Positions 36,736-49,527 are shown, counted from the first letter of the stretch. The stretch is DNA of 64,000 bases from Gymnogyps californianus (GCF_018139145.2 NC_059478.1:36063001-36127000); one strand, 5' to 3'. Notes: generated by a model from the letters alone, not told the origin. Translations and numbers: made by a program.

Positions 36736-39700
36736 AGACGTGGATTCAACTATTGACACAACATTCATCATCAGTCACGCAGCACTTCTACCCTACTACG
36801 TTTATCTTGAAAATGTCATTTCCCAGCCCCGGCGGCGAAGGCAGCACCTCCTCTGCAGCTGCAGCCCAACGCCGGCACGGCCGGGCACGGGGCTCTTCTC
36901 CCCTCTCCGAGTTACCGCACAGAGACCTTCCGCTTGCTAATAGAGTAGAGTTTTACCACAAAAGAAAATGAAACCTTCACTGAAGCACCGAAGTACTTAT
37001 AAATTAATTACACACACTCATAAAAAATACTGGAAACACCAGCAGCGCTAGGCTTGGAAAATACCGATACTTGGGAAAAAATGAAAACCTTTGCTGACTG
37101 TTACTAACCTCAGATGAACTTCCAATAGTTCAGGTTTGCCAATTAGGAAAGTCTATACCAGCACCTGGAGGCCAGCAACAACACATATCTATCTTTATTA
37201 TGTTGTGAAATATAACCCGAGGGCTGCTTATTGACATTTTTTATGCAGTAAGAATAAATGCTGCTTGTATTTTCTTATTAAAGAAAGGAATTGCTGTACG
37301 GTATTGCAATAGGAAGATACCGTTGAACTGGCGCTTTCAATAGCTTCATTTGCTTTGATGATGATAAACCGCAGCCTGGTCCTTCACAACCGGCTATCGG
37401 TTTCTGCTCCCACCAATGCAAGGCTGGCTCTGTTCCCCATCTATTGCACTGCTGCGAGGGAACGTGCCCCCACGTGCAGAGAGCTCAGGGCGAACGTTCA
37501 TGCTGTGCCTCTGGTACCTGAGGATAGAATATTACTTCGCAAAGTTTTAAATCTTTTCCTGATTACATTGAGGTACACCAACCTATTTAGTACAGACTGA
37601 ACATACTGCAAATTGTTATTATGCTGGTATGTTTTTACTTAGGAAAAAAAATTACTGCTAGGCTTATTTTGCCAGATTTAAAAAATCATGCTGAATTGAA
37701 AAGTGTTTTTCTTGTAATTTAGAATCTAGACAGGAATAAAATGACAGCAAGTATCAGCCCTGGATTACTGACACTCTGTCTTATACCAAAGTGAGGAGAG
37801 CTGAATGCAAATTATTCTAAATGTACCCATTTTAAAACAGAATCTGCAAAGGAGGAGCATAGGGAAAGAGAAGTTACGGTTCCAGGAAATGTGATCTGTG
37901 TAAGCGAATATTATTTATTAAAACATATTGACTAGTGGATACTTTCATCTTAATTTATAAATTCCAGCAATAGGATATGACTCTGAGACATGTGCTAAAG
38001 CTAAAAAATTAAGGTGTGAAATCCAAAATACATGCCGCTTGGCAAACCTATTGCTTGCGTAAACATATCACAGCAGACACACTTTGCACCATTTATAAGT
38101 TACGATCAGATTTCCAGTTTTGTAACTTGCAAAGCTGCAGGAGGAAAATACCAGAAGGTCTTCTGGGTTTATAAAAAAATACAAATGCAAAAAGAAGCCC
38201 AACAACTTTATTCTGTAAGATTTATTGACAATTTCAACTAAACAAAAGTTTATATTTCTCATTAGGTTTTTTGTGCTCACAGTATTATGTCTGATTTTCT
38301 AAACAGTTACATAGATTTTATATATATATAAATAGTGTAAAGTGAAAATGACATTTTCATACATCTGGCACATCATACAAATTTTAGATAGTTTTTTTCT
38401 AACAGCAATGTAATGCTGATTAGAAATAAATAAAAAATTCTCCCACTCAATTCAGTGTATATGGGATTACGCCACACTTCCCTAGTAAGGTAAAATACTT
38501 CCTAGGCTGAGAGTGAATCCATTTAATCAATTTGCTGGTCTTAAGTAATATCTATTCTCCTAAAAAGGCACCTAATTATTGAGAATGTTGCCACCTTTGA
38601 ATTGCATATATTATTGATTTGAAAAATAGACAAAGTAAAACCACAAACTGTGTAAGACCCAGATCTCAGTAACTTTAGTATCATCTAGAGAAACCCAGTT
38701 AAAATCAATTGATTTGCAAAGAGACTGCTAGAACAACCACAACTGGTATTTTTGAAACATCTAATGAATAATATCCCAGGAAAATTTTCCCAACAACCAA
38801 CCAAATGTCCTATACAAAGGGTATGAATTGGATCTTCTGCATAGAAAAGATCAAAAAGCAAGTATTTTTAAAAGAAAAAAGAATAAGGATTATTTTATCT
38901 CTCACAGTGACTGGCAAGGTGTTTTAGACAATACAGACCCAACCTTTGTACGAAAGCTTTCTGTATTGTTTTAACGTTACGCTATTTAGCCGTAGTGAAA
39001 TATCAGCTTGATTGTGGACTTGTTTTCCTTCAGCTTAACGCAAGAGTCCTGTTGTGTGGGCTCAGCAAGGAGGCCGTATTTACCCCTTAACGCAAACACT
39101 GGGAAAAGAACACCAGCAGGCAGGCGCCGCGGGGCAGAAGACGCTCGTAGTGGAAGTCTGCGAAATATCCTGCGTGATGCTTCCAGCCACGACCCACCGC
39201 ACGCCCGGGAGGAAGAGGGACGCAAAGCACAGCTCTGCGCTTGGGGGCTTCATGGCATGAGCTGGCCGTGCCGCGGGCGATTGCACAGGAGGAATCCGGG
39301 GCAGCCAGAGAGCTTCCTTGTGTCTATAGTGGGGAAAACTGGGACCTAGTGTCAAATTAACCAGGGTCTGTAGCTGCAGAGTGAAATGCAGTTATGCGTA
39401 CAAAGGGCTCAAAATTGAAGTCTCTGCAAAGGCTAGCCCTGCATGCTTTTTTTTAGGATGCTCTTCTCCATCTTCAGCCCGTGATACGCTAAGAATTCAC
39501 CTTTGTGTCTTTACAAAAGATATAAAAGCTTATTGTCCAAAAAGGGGAGCTCCCCAGCCTTCTGGACCTACCACTGCGACCCTTCTGAATTTCACACACT
39601 CCTCCAAAAAAACCTACTTTACTTAAGCATGAAGAAGCTGCTAAGTTTGCTCAAAGGCTGCTTTGAGAATCACAGCCCAAAGGTGAACGTGAAAAGTACA

Positions 39701-40189
39701 CGCAACATGAAAACTACAGTGCTTCTATCCATAGACCTTCAAAACTCTTTCCATCTTTGCTCTTCTAATTATTAAACAGTCTCTGAAAGTCTGTAGAAGA
39801 AAGAGGTCTGACAAAAAAATAACACACACTGATTGCTAATGATGAAGCTAATCAACAGTGGGTTTTAATTCTTGGCTTCAACAGCCCATTTTCTTTTTTT
39901 TATTAATATGCAGACCAGCACCAGTTGTGTCGTCTCTTGTTTTTAAGCAGAAGAACTTTTGAGCATAATGCTTTCAAATTTTCTTCCTTGACATCATTAG
40001 GCTAGTGCAATAGTGAGTAATGCTGAACCCACTATGAAGTCCAGTTTTGCAGAACTTTAACTTCTGCTAAGAAAAGTGGGATGGATATGAGAAAATTATA
40101 ATTACATCTAGCATTCAAAATAGGTAAAATCCAGATTTGTGCAACCTCTGAAATGCCACTGTAATGATTACTGCCTTTCTGATGGAGGA
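36736..40189. other. Unique noncoding sequence with GC patches
   Basis: No gene is recognised. GC-rich patches lie at about 36825-36920 and 39110-39300, the second CpG-dense with overlapping open frames of 68-113 codons on both strands. A short palindromic TATATATATATA run is at about 38318-38332. The rest is AT-rich. Confidence 0.5.
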
Positions 40190-40325
40190 AGAGCTGCATT
40201 AATTAAATTGAACTGGAGCCTTGTGGAGGTTTCCAATAACTTTTTAATTATAGCTTAATGCTGCTTTCTAGCCCTTGCAAAATTGAAATTTCTCTTGTAA
40301 TGGCTGGATTTCATATTCAGTCTTT
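40190..40325. promoter_or_regulatory. Small candidate regulatory element
   Basis: A compact set of homeodomain-type words (GCATTAATTAAATTG, TTTTTAATTATAGCTTAATG) lies in otherwise complex sequence. There is no coding potential. Texture-based call. Confidence 0.25.
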
Positions 40326-40700
40326 CTTTTTTTCCCAAGACGCTCACAGAAAGCCATGAAGTTGCAGCCCATCAGCCGTGACTCAAGCAGGAAGAGTTTT
40401 GTGCAGTACAACATTTTTCCTGATTTCTTTCCAAAGCGCAGACCTGCTAAGAAAATGTTCTTATAACCCATTACAGACATCTACATTTGTGTGGCCAAGC
40501 TGGGAGTCCAGTCTCTGCTAGCTAATCAATGGAAAAGGGCGTTTTCTGGAGAGCCAAAACATTTTCACAGGCTCCTGCCCTGCCTGAGGAGGAGGCTGCA
40601 CTCGTTTCACTTTCTTTGCCCTCTCCCTTGGGGCCAGAGACACAGAGTTTTGGAGGCAGGTCCCAGGAGGCTGGAGGGCTGGGAAGAGTTAGCGAGGTCC

Positions 40701-40728
40701 GAGGAGGAGGAGGCGGGAGGAGGAGGAT
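40701..40728. repeat. GAG trinucleotide / GGA-rich tract
   Basis: Four GAG units, a GCGG interruption and three more GAG-type units make a purine-rich run with eight closely spaced GG doublets. Such (GGA)n sequence can fold into compact G-quadruplexes. Confidence 0.8.
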
Positions 40729-40774
40729 GCACCCTGCGCTGGGAAGCGGCACTGGAAGCGCGCGTGGTCCCGAT

Positions 40775-40855
40775 ACTGGGACTGGAGATGTCCTTCCTCA
40801 CACTGGGACTGGAGGTGTCTTTCCTCACGCTGGGACTGGAGGTGTCTTTCCTCAC
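40775..40855. repeat. 27-bp minisatellite, three copies
   Basis: Units at 40775-40801, 40802-40828 and 40829-40855 share the pattern (A/G)CTGGGACTGGAGRTGTC then YTTCCTCAC. Copies differ at one to three positions. The unit length is divisible by three, so it keeps frames open on both strands and inflates apparent coding potential. Confidence 0.95.
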
Positions 40856-40934
40856 CTTCACCCCCTTTCTGGATTTTACTGAAGCAGTGTGGCACAGCTA
40901 CGTTCATTCTCACACTCAAAAATCAATAATTTAG

Positions 40935-41379
40935 AATTCCCATAGTGCATAGTATCTGCTCTCAGACTGAATGAATTAATCCTGATTATAATTACTGTGA
41001 ACATTAAATGAAATATTAATATGCAGGCATTTTCATGCGAGTTCATATTTCCACTTTCAGTCCAGCAAGAGTGCACAAAGAGTGACATTTACGGAAGACA
41101 ATATACAATGTTCCATGGTAAAATTCTTGACGTGCAGAAACTTTCTCGGTCTAAAGGGTTATACTGACTGTAGTACATCCTCACAATATAAGGCTTTAAG
41201 AGATATAAAAGATGACATTTCATTTTTGTTCTCTGGAACATTTCTGTTTGAATGGAATTCTTTCCTAAAGAAAATACCAAAAAAGAGGAGTTTAGAATGA
41301 CATTTCTAGCACTGCAAAGCTTTGATTTCAAATGCACAAATTCCAGCACGTGAGCTTTACAGCCTGAGAACTTTGCATG
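40935..41379. other. Unique AT-rich noncoding sequence
   Basis: No gene or repeat is recognised. Two opposed frames of 72 and 86 codons share the same DNA and lack domains. Confidence 0.45.
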
Positions 41380-42435
41380 TTGATGGCAGCCGACAATCTG
41401 ATTTCCAGCCAGACCTGGAAGAGATGGGGCAAATTATCACCGCCTTTGAAAATTATCTTTGTGCAATTTAATCTTTTTCTTTCAACTGGTCATGCTGTTA
41501 GCGAGCAATTTGGTAGGGAGAAATTATCAAACAATTTTAAAAGACTGGCAAGGCTTTCCAGATTATTAGCAGAAGTTTCAGAAAGTCAAGAAAAGTTGAA
41601 ATATTCCTCCGATGCAGAAATGTAACACCTAAACCTGAGCTCTCGTTCCGAGAAAGTCTCCGAGAGAAATCACGTGAATTCTGTTCTGAAGCCACCATGG
41701 CAGAAACGACAACAGCTTGGATTTATTCTGTGCTTCTGATACAAATTAGCCATTTATATTTCCAATACCCCTGGCAGAATATTCAGCGTCGTGGTGGGTT
41801 TAACAAGACTCAGCAACGCCGATGTGACGCCCTGACCGATGCTAACTGAGATGCTTCTTGATGCAGGGGAGTGGGAGAAGCCTTGTAAAGCCTGCGATGC
41901 TGAATTAGACAGCCGTGATCTTTCATCTTCAAAAGGCTCTGAAATTAAAGTTGTCTAAGCCAGGACTAAGTTATAAGCACCGCTTCAGCAGTGGACTCCG
42001 TAACGCGATTACGCACCCTCGCATGGCACACGCCGGGCATTTCATGAAATAGAATTACACAGATTGCCGGAAAGGGGAACCCAGCCGCCCTGAGCACTTT
42101 CTCTTTCTCTCTGGCTGACGGGCTGAAGTAATTAGTCGATTGTCTGTGCATTTCTCCACAGCACAAGTAAATAGCTGTGATAAATAATTACAATTATTAG
42201 CAAAAAAAATTATAATTCTAATAAACAATACAATGCAGCAGGGAGGTACTTTCTGCGTTCATTAGCTTGGAACTAACAAAGCACCAGTTCTGGGAGGATT
42301 ACACTGACAATCCTGTCCATTAATTGGCTGATCCTCACTCCTGAGATCAAACATAAAGACTAATTTATTATTCTTTAACTAAAATATTATCCAAAATTAC
42401 TTACTGTAAAGTTGTTGACTATAAGAGCCGCTGGC
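41380..42435. promoter_or_regulatory. Candidate cluster of conserved noncoding elements
   Basis: This kilobase is rich in complex, AT-biased words typical of vertebrate developmental enhancers: GGGCAAATTATCACCGCC, GAAATTATCAAACAATTTTA at about 41521, AAGGCTCTGAAATTAAAG, GAAGTAATTAGTCGATTG at about 42125, AATAATTACAATTATTAGC at about 42183, and CCATTAATTGGCTGATCC at about 42319. No frame is convincingly coding; the 82-codon plus frame at 41377 opens at TTG and has no domain. Regulatory function is inferred from texture and motif density only. Confidence 0.35.
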
Positions 42436-42453
42436 ATGCAGACACTGCAATAC

Positions 42454-42463
42454 GGGGGGGGGG
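42454..42463. repeat. G10 homopolymer
   Basis: Ten consecutive G residues follow AATAC. A GC-richer, CA-containing stretch (CACACACACG) follows within 30 bases. Confidence 0.93.
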
Positions 42464-43919
42464 TAAGCGCCGCACGCAGCCACACACACGTTGTAATTCC
42501 CTATTTCCTGAAAACCAAGGAACGCACTCTTTTAAACTTTTGACTCTGCACGATGGACACTTAACTTTCTTGTCATGGCGGAGTGAAACACCTCATGTGC
42601 CCTTCTCACATTGTGCAGCAGGGCAAGAGCGCCAAATTAATCATCTCATTTACAGCAAGTAATCGATAGTAATGAATAAATGCTAAGTGAGGAAGGAACA
42701 TTAATTTTCTATCGTGAGGCAACTCACCACAGGTACGCTGTTCTTAGGACAGAAAACACCGAAATACAACCCAATAAATGTTTTTATACAAAACAAAACA
42801 GCGGTGCGTGTGTGTGAACATAATACCTTTTCTCTTATCAGTTATTTAAAAAAATAATTCCTACACAGAAAACCAACATTTCGTATGGTCCGGAGCAAGC
42901 CATTTCCAGTTGCCAGCTGCTAATCACGTGCCCCCTGTTCAGCTTTGGTACTGCTTCAATACTCTTCAGCGAAGGCAAGGTGGGGCGTCTGGCCTTGTCA
43001 CCAAGAGGAAAAGAAAAGAAAGCAGAACAAAAAGTCTTGCACTTTCCTCGGCAGCTGAAAGACAGGCTGTCCGTGCCAGGCAGCGGTGGGCTGGGGCTGC
43101 GTCCTGCCCCTGCCGCGGGTTCGCTGCCCTGGCGTCGGATGCTGGCTCGGCTGCCTGGGAGGCAACGAGCGCCGGCCAGTGACGAGGGTCAGCGTCAGCC
43201 GTGACCTTCTGCGGGCGATGCTGGCGTGAGCAGGAGAGTGGTTTTGCCTGTCAGTTAGACTCTTGTTTGCAAGCAATGGCCAGGACAAACAAAAGTCTGA
43301 TCCCCAGCTGGGGACTGTGAGTGCCGCAATGTCACTTTTCCATCGAAAGCAACGGAAATGACTGAGCCTCTGATAGTAAAGATGAAATAACTTTTTACAA
43401 GGCTGTTAGGCAACTTAAATCTACAAACTCCTGGTATTTACCCCAAGACTTCATTTCTCAAAAGTCTGGATATTAGGTCAACTCTAGATGTGCAGTTCCC
43501 ACCTCCGGGTGCCGGGTCTGTCGCCTGGCTGCACCCACGTCTCGACACCCACTCGTCACGCTGACACACGGAGCCGGTGCACCGACCGCGTTATCAGAGA
43601 ATTTCAGCCCCTGTTTCACCTGTCACAGCCCTGGGGGGCACGGGCCCAGAGGCCGCGGGATCGAGGATGGTTTTCACCCAGCCTGGCTCAGAAGCACCCA
43701 CGTCACTACAGAGGTGTGGACACGCCACGGCGGAGTTGGAGCTCAGCATCTCTTTGCAGTTACTTCACTGCTGAGGCTGGCAAGCAGGGTAAGGCACTTG
43801 TCTAAAACTTTATGTCACTCAAACTATGCATGGGAATGTGTCATGGAGGAGCCTGGCTCGTTTCTGCTGCCAGAGTCCAGGATCCCAAAGGGACCCAAAT
43901 TAAACCTCCCACAAGGCTA
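42464..43919. other. Unique noncoding sequence with two GC patches
   Basis: CpG-containing GC patches at about 43060-43220 and 43490-43700 give overlapping frames of 65-105 codons on both strands. No frame resembles a known protein. The interval separates two enhancer-like blocks. Confidence 0.45.
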
Positions 43920-44215
43920 ATTTGCCCCAGCGGCAAAATGATGAAGAAGGAATCAAATCTAAGCTTGAGTGTAATCTTCTGGTCAATAATACATTATTTA
44001 TGTTTTAAATTAGTTTCTAACGTGTGTCATTAGCATAATTGCCCTGTGTTTGGGCCAGGTCTGAGCATGTTCTCTCACTGAAATTAAACAAAAGCAACCA
44101 CACTGAATTTGCACAGCTGTTAATGAATTGCACACTGACGTTCCCAGGATTCAGGGCTTTGTAACAGTACAGTGCAGTGTTGAAGGCAATAACTGTGTTG
44201 GCCGGTACAGCTCCC
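43920..44215. promoter_or_regulatory. Candidate enhancer sharing ATTAGCATAATT
   Basis: The block includes AATAATACATTATTTATG, AAATTAGTTTCTAACG, the word ATTAGCATAATT at 44029-44040, and TTAATGAATTGCACA. The 12-base word is identical to one in the candidate enhancer at 20971-20982. No coding potential is seen. Confidence 0.35.
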
Positions 44216-44335
44216 ATATAAGCAGATGAAAGTCTTACAAATCTGGTGAATCTGGTTTCCTATTGCACCATTGCACTTACTAGTTTTGGGGTTGTTTTTC
44301 TCTTTGTCTCTTTTTTCCCTGAAAAGAACAGTCAT

Positions 44336-44366
44336 CAAATAATATCTAAAGCAAATAATATCTAAA
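44336..44366. repeat. 15-bp direct repeat with 16-bp period
   Basis: CAAATAATATCTAAA occurs at 44336-44350 and 44352-44366, separated by one base. A small local duplication. Confidence 0.9.
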
Positions 44367-44822
44367 CCCCTATTTTCCAATTAGCTCTTCTCTAACCCTA
44401 CTTCCAGTGTCTCATACCCGTACCTCTACCAGGACCTGGGCTATCATATTTTCATCACTTTTCTTTTAAAACCTGGACTGTCACCATCACGTAGATTTCT
44501 GCCCATCCACCGACAATCCCTTTGTGAGCTTCCAACTTTGAGACTAAAGGCATGTTTGGTGTAAAATCAAATCAGGCATTTTCTTTTGCAAAGACTTGAG
44601 CAAGTTCATCGTAAGCTTATTTTTTTCAGTCTGCCCTTCTCCTTTTTTGAGGATTACTTCCGAAATGGAGCTATACATGCCGTTCGTTGTACCTTTTGAA
44701 GGTGAGAATGACATTTCTAAAGGAATTATCTAAGAACATAAAAAATCTAAAAGTCTTGTGCCTTTGTAAGAAAGAAATTTCAGATATTGCTGAACCATCA
44801 GATCTATCTAAATGCAGTACAA
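44367..44822. other. Unique noncoding sequence
   Basis: Pyrimidine-rich then AT-rich sequence with no recognised feature. It could include the upstream part of the LTR-like element that follows, but no shared sequence with the second copy is visible here. Confidence 0.45.
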
Positions 44823-44985
44823 AGACAAAAGAAAAGGATTTAGACACACTTTAAGAGCAAGGGTATAAAAGATTAACTTGTTAAGCCTCTGTTAGCTCTC
44901 ATGAAGGGTTGACATGGAGTGATCTCCTCTCCAGAACCGAGTAACTCACAACATCAAAGGTCATCGCTGTTTCGATTGCCAGGCT
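44823..44985 (+). mobile_element. LTR-like repeat, copy A
   Basis: This about 160-bp segment aligns colinearly with 49528-49685. Shared blocks include AGACAAAAG(A/G)AAAAGGATTT, GGGTATAAA, TCAACTT-type sequence, GTTAGCT, GAAGGGxTGxCAT, AGTGAT, CTCTTCCA-type sequence, ACATC and GCTGT. A TATA box (TATAAAAG) lies at 44864-44871, in the same position as in copy B. TATA plus dispersed direct copies fits a retroviral LTR core. No polyadenylation signal, primer-binding site or gag/pol sequence is seen, so it could also be another dispersed repeat. I cannot name the family. Confidence 0.45.
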
Positions 44986-47748
44986 GTTTGGACTGGGCAC
45001 TCTGGTCACAGGGACGCTTTTGTTCCCTGAGAAGATAACTGTAATGCTATAATTATGAATTCCAGAAGGAACAGCTCTGAGGAATCCAAACGTTGCTCTC
45101 CATTAACTAGACTCAGGCAGTTTTTTGTAGTTTTAGTGTAACACAAAAAAGACGCATTTTCAATCAAGAGTAATTAATTTTAAAATGAGTAGTTTGAAAC
45201 ACTTAGTGCAGTGTTTGACCACATGTAACACTGAAGGAAAGCCATTTAGCTAACTATACTAAAAACTAGTCTGGCAAAATAAATGTGGTTTTTCATATTG
45301 GTTTGGATTAAATCTTTAATTCCTCCATGTGGTTTAATCTGAAATACTAAACTTCAGTCACTATGTGGCTAACTAGGCTAGTATTTCAAACCAGAGAATG
45401 TATTCCACAATTATTCTGTGGTTATGAATGATCTATGAGCAAGCTGTAATGTTTAAAAACTTGCAGTCTATTCAGGTCTTTGGCATGGTGATTTAAACCC
45501 ACGGATCATAGATGAACTTTTCCATGTGAGCGTGTAAAATGTTATTCACCAGTCATATATATTCCACCAAAATTACACCAGGTTTTATTTGATCAGGATT
45601 GGATGGCCTGATCCAAACACACCTTGCAAAATATCTATGGAAATCGTGTTGTGACTTATGGAAGTATATTTTTGCACTTATATTTTTCTTTCAGTATAGA
45701 AACAACAACAACAAAATATTGTCAGTGTTTTGGTCACGCTCCCAAACATGCCCTTATCCTGAAAAGCAGAGCAAGACTGAATCCACCCCTGGCTTTTCCA
45801 TGCCCTCGTTCCAGTCTCATTGACCACGCGTGCCTTAACTAGTGCCTGAAATTCAGGCTGCCGCAAACCCCCTCCTGCCCACGACCCCGGCAGCCCCGGC
45901 CACGGCTCCGCTCCCCGGGGCTGGGGCTGGGGGGACTGGTCCAGATGCAGAGCGATGGAAGATGCTGACCCAGGCTCTGCCGGTCCAGCGGCTGCTGCCT
46001 CCAAGCTGCTGCTTCTGCAGTCCCACCGTCACTGGCTTGTGGCGTCTTAGACGCCTCTCGCTCCACTTAATAAATCCAACCCTTTTCTCCAGTCCGTGAC
46101 AGAGTTTTATGGCTGACGGTGAAACTCGGCGGGGAGAGACGTCAGTGAAAGATGGGCATCTCCTCCAAGTGCAGAGCTGGAGCGGCAGTGCTCCTCTAAG
46201 GCTCACAAACAGCCACGATGAGACCCAGTACCTGCGCTGCAGCAAGACATAACGGATTGCATGGTCGTGGTCTCCGTGGCAGGGGCACAGACCCAAACTG
46301 GCCAACATTAATTTCAGTGGGAATTAAAATATCCCTTACAGCAGCCCTTTGTCTGCACCTCCGAAGACTGCGCCCTTTCCCCATCAATCTAAGTCTAGGT
46401 CCATCAAATCCAGCGCGCTCTGTGCTCGCATCACAAAAATGCCATCTGCGGCAGGTGGTGTTACAGACCTTTCGGTATCTGCCTTTTATTTCATGGCTGT
46501 CCTCGTCCAAATGGATTGGATACTTCATTCCTTTTTAAGGACGCCACCTGGCTTGCTTCCAGAATTCTTAAAAATTTTACCAGAGACTTTCAATATAAGA
46601 TGAACTGCTTGTTTATTATAAAAACTGTCAAATGTTTGAATTGCTACTCTGCATCCTATCATTTATCATTTCCTCGAATCTATACCAATCACTAAGCTTG
46701 CGATACTGCTGTCATGTTCATTTTTTTCCTACATAACAACAACTTTATCCTGTAACAACTTCTCTTTGTAATGGAATAATTTAAAAGAGAAATTCCAGTG
46801 ATACACATTTCTCATTACTTACAAATAAGCAACTTGCCAAAATGATCCCAAACAGACACTCCAGTAATTTCAATTCACTGGCTAAATATAATTAGTAACC
46901 TTACATCTTTTTCAAAAGACATTGGCATCACTTTACAATTCATTATGGGGACCAAAGACAATCTGTCTTATAAATCCAATATCAGTAAATGAATCAGAAG
47001 AACAGTAATTACCAGCAATTGGTGCAGGTTAGCAGAGCATCTCAGACTGCTAAAGCACCGTATTAACGGGTTAGGGCTTGCAACACCTCTGTAGCAATGG
47101 AAATGTTATTGCTCTAAGAAGCCTCTTTCTTCAGGTGCTTCGTGTTCAGATAACAAACCCAATTTTTCTCTGTTTTAAGGAATGGAAATGGAGGACGGCA
47201 TGGCGTGGCTTCAGATAAAAGCCAAATCTAGTGACTGTCAGACCTGCGTTTCTTCTTTCCACGAACTGGCACAAATCCTACTGTGCACAGATGTGGACCA
47301 AGGAAGAGCATGATCCCGCAAGCAGAAGAATTTGCAACACAAATTAAGAGCTTTCTGAAACTCAAAGGGGAAACGCTGCAACTTTCCCCATTTCCATAGG
47401 AACTGATTTTTTTTCATCATGTTCAGATAAACTGACCGTAGAAATCCTTTCCACCTCGTTTCCTGACAAAACCAGGTGCAGGTAGCTGTGCTATACCTGT
47501 CTGCCCGTCCCTCTCAGTTACCTTCGGACCCACTGGCCCGTTTGCTTCAAATCCGACTGAAGGATGGGAGGTTCAACGAAGAGAACTCCTCCATGGAAAG
47601 GAGAAAGGAGACCCTATCACTGCTTCCAAACCGCGAAAGGCAGGAGCAACTCAGCCTTCGCCATCTCCTTTGGACAGACGGCATCTAGCTGCAAACACGG
47701 TCAGGCTTTCCGAAAACTCAATGCAGGTAGGCAGCTCCAGGCTGGTCC
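44986..47748. other. Sequence between the LTR-like copies, first part
   Basis: No gag, pol, env or other recognisable coding sequence is present. A GC-rich, CpG-containing patch at about 45850-46010 gives overlapping frames of 75-151 codons (longest minus, 45853-46308) with no domain. The rest is AT-rich. Confidence 0.45.
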
Positions 47749-47812
47749 CAGCATCTCCTCATCCCAGTATCTCCTCATCCCAGTGTCTCCTCATCCCAGC
47801 ATCTCCTCCCAG
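47749..47812. repeat. 17-bp minisatellite, about 3.8 copies
   Basis: The unit CAG(C/T)(A/G)TCTCCTCATCCC repeats at 47749, 47766 and 47783, with a shortened fourth copy from 47800. It sits inside a 159-codon plus-strand frame starting with ATG at 47564, whose product has no recognised domain. Confidence 0.93.
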
Positions 47813-49527
47813 TGGGCAAGTCTCATGGAAACGGGGGAGAGGACGATCATAAGGAAGAAACTGAGAATATTTCAATGGGTGGGAAAAAGAGGGGCGGAGG
47901 ACACAGGACCCCATTTTGTAAGAAACCAGCCTTACTTGGTAAAAAGTATCCCTGAAATAGGTAAGAAGTGTAAAAGTATCCCCTTTGCCGTTCACTGCGA
48001 ATTTAATGTCAGAAAATCAGCTTTCTCACACATTCACTGTTAGCTCAAATCCAGCAACGCGTGATCACAGTAGAAATATAATAGTGCGATAGGAAAGGTT
48101 CCCCATATGTCAGAAGGATGACTCTCTAAGTTTCTAAGACTACTAGCAAAATTTCCAGAAATACGTAGAAGCTGCATGTAGCTTATTTAAGCCACTAGCC
48201 AACTACGATGGCTCCTGCAAGGTTTTGCACCTGTTTGTTTTCTTTTTAAATGCCATGAAAATTGGCAGCAACATAAAGCGATAGTACTTAAATTGTTCCT
48301 TAATAGAAGTGAAGTGAGAATTAGAACAAAAATAACACACATATTGTGTTTGCAGATGAGAGAACAAACAAAGTGTACACATTTCTAAGTTGATGTTTGA
48401 ATGTTCTTATTTTTCCAGCGGCAGTTTAATACCTATACCAAAAAAAAAAGCAACAATAGAGGAAGCATGCTTCGGTTTAATAGAAAACAGATTAAGAAGA
48501 CCAATGGTAAAACAGAAAAAGAAAATACCCTCAGAATTAAGTCCTCAGTGCTAGGGTGACCTTGGATGTAATCCACCTCCAAGATATAAAAAACAACGTA
48601 CAAAGGTAGCGTATCAATCATTTTTATTACAAAACAGACTATGAAAAGCTATGGGAGGTGGATCAAAAATGGCTGAAGAATCTGCAAGACGCTGATATGC
48701 ATAGAGTACCGCGACACTGGCCAAGAGGGCGGGATGTAATTATTGTTTACAATCCCAGGTTCAAGTAATATTGCAGTGGAAGATAAATCAAAGGCTGACA
48801 TTCAGAGCAAAATATCAGTGACCTTGACAGGGACAGTCTCTTTACCAGCCTGAGTTACAGCCACTGCAATTAGAGTCTGCACTTTCTTGAAGCGAGGGTA
48901 CCAGCAGTGACGCCTGCATTTTACCTGTGAATGTCCTTCTGTATTTTATGGTGAGCCCTTATTTCTATCCTGTGTTTTTTCGAAACTTATTATACTAGTC
49001 TACCACTATTAGTCATAACACTTACACCATTCTCACAGTTTTCTTTCCTTAAAAAGCCCATAGTTGCTGATAAAAAGCTTAGAAGTGAATTGAAAATGTC
49101 AAAGAAAAAATTAAAATCGCTGAGGTTAATGGAGTCCAACCAAAGGCAATCATGGGACAATCTATTTTTAGATATGCCTGTGACCCCTTCTTAACTTTTC
49201 TCTCAGATTTCATAGAAAATGTTAGCTATTTGGATAAGATTTGCCTTTGTCCATAACCTGACATCACACAAAAATATATTACAAGAAATCGCAGAACCAG
49301 AAGTAATTTTGCTGTTCAACAACATCAATACATAGACCCTCCTCTAATATCACACTTCTTAGTAACATTTGATCATTATCTCGTGTTCCTTTCTTCCAGC
49401 CGGTAGTCTCTATTAAAAGCCAAACGCAGGCCCAGCAGAAGAGAACGCCCCGCGGACTGCCCCTGCTGCAGCTCGCCGGCTCTGCTGCCAGCAGCTTCCT
49501 CGGCTTGAAGAGAAAGGGAAGGTACGC
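47813..49527. other. Sequence between the LTR-like copies, second part
   Basis: No recognised gene. A GC-rich patch at about 49430-49510 lies directly upstream of copy B. The remainder is AT-rich and single-copy-looking. Confidence 0.45.

Larger units (their letters stand above)
40560..40934. other. GC-rich block with open frames across a minisatellite
   Basis: This is the GC-richest stretch of its neighbourhood. Frames are open on both strands (147 codons plus at 40491-40934, 117 plus, 84 and 76 minus) because the 27-bp repeat inside is a multiple of three and stop-free. The plus product shows a repeated LEVSFLTLG unit, which is only the repeat translated. I recognise no protein. Confidence 0.4.

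Noticed and set aside
38318..38332. Palindromic TATATATATATA run.
   Set aside because: A short dinucleotide repeat is self-complementary by nature and has no further context.
47564..48043. 159-codon plus-strand frame starting with ATG.
   Set aside because: Part of it is a 17-bp minisatellite. The remainder has no domain and shows no splice or codon signature.
44986..49527. Possible provirus interior between the two LTR-like repeats.
   Set aside because: No gag, protease, reverse transcriptase, integrase or env motif is seen in any frame, and no primer-binding site follows copy A.
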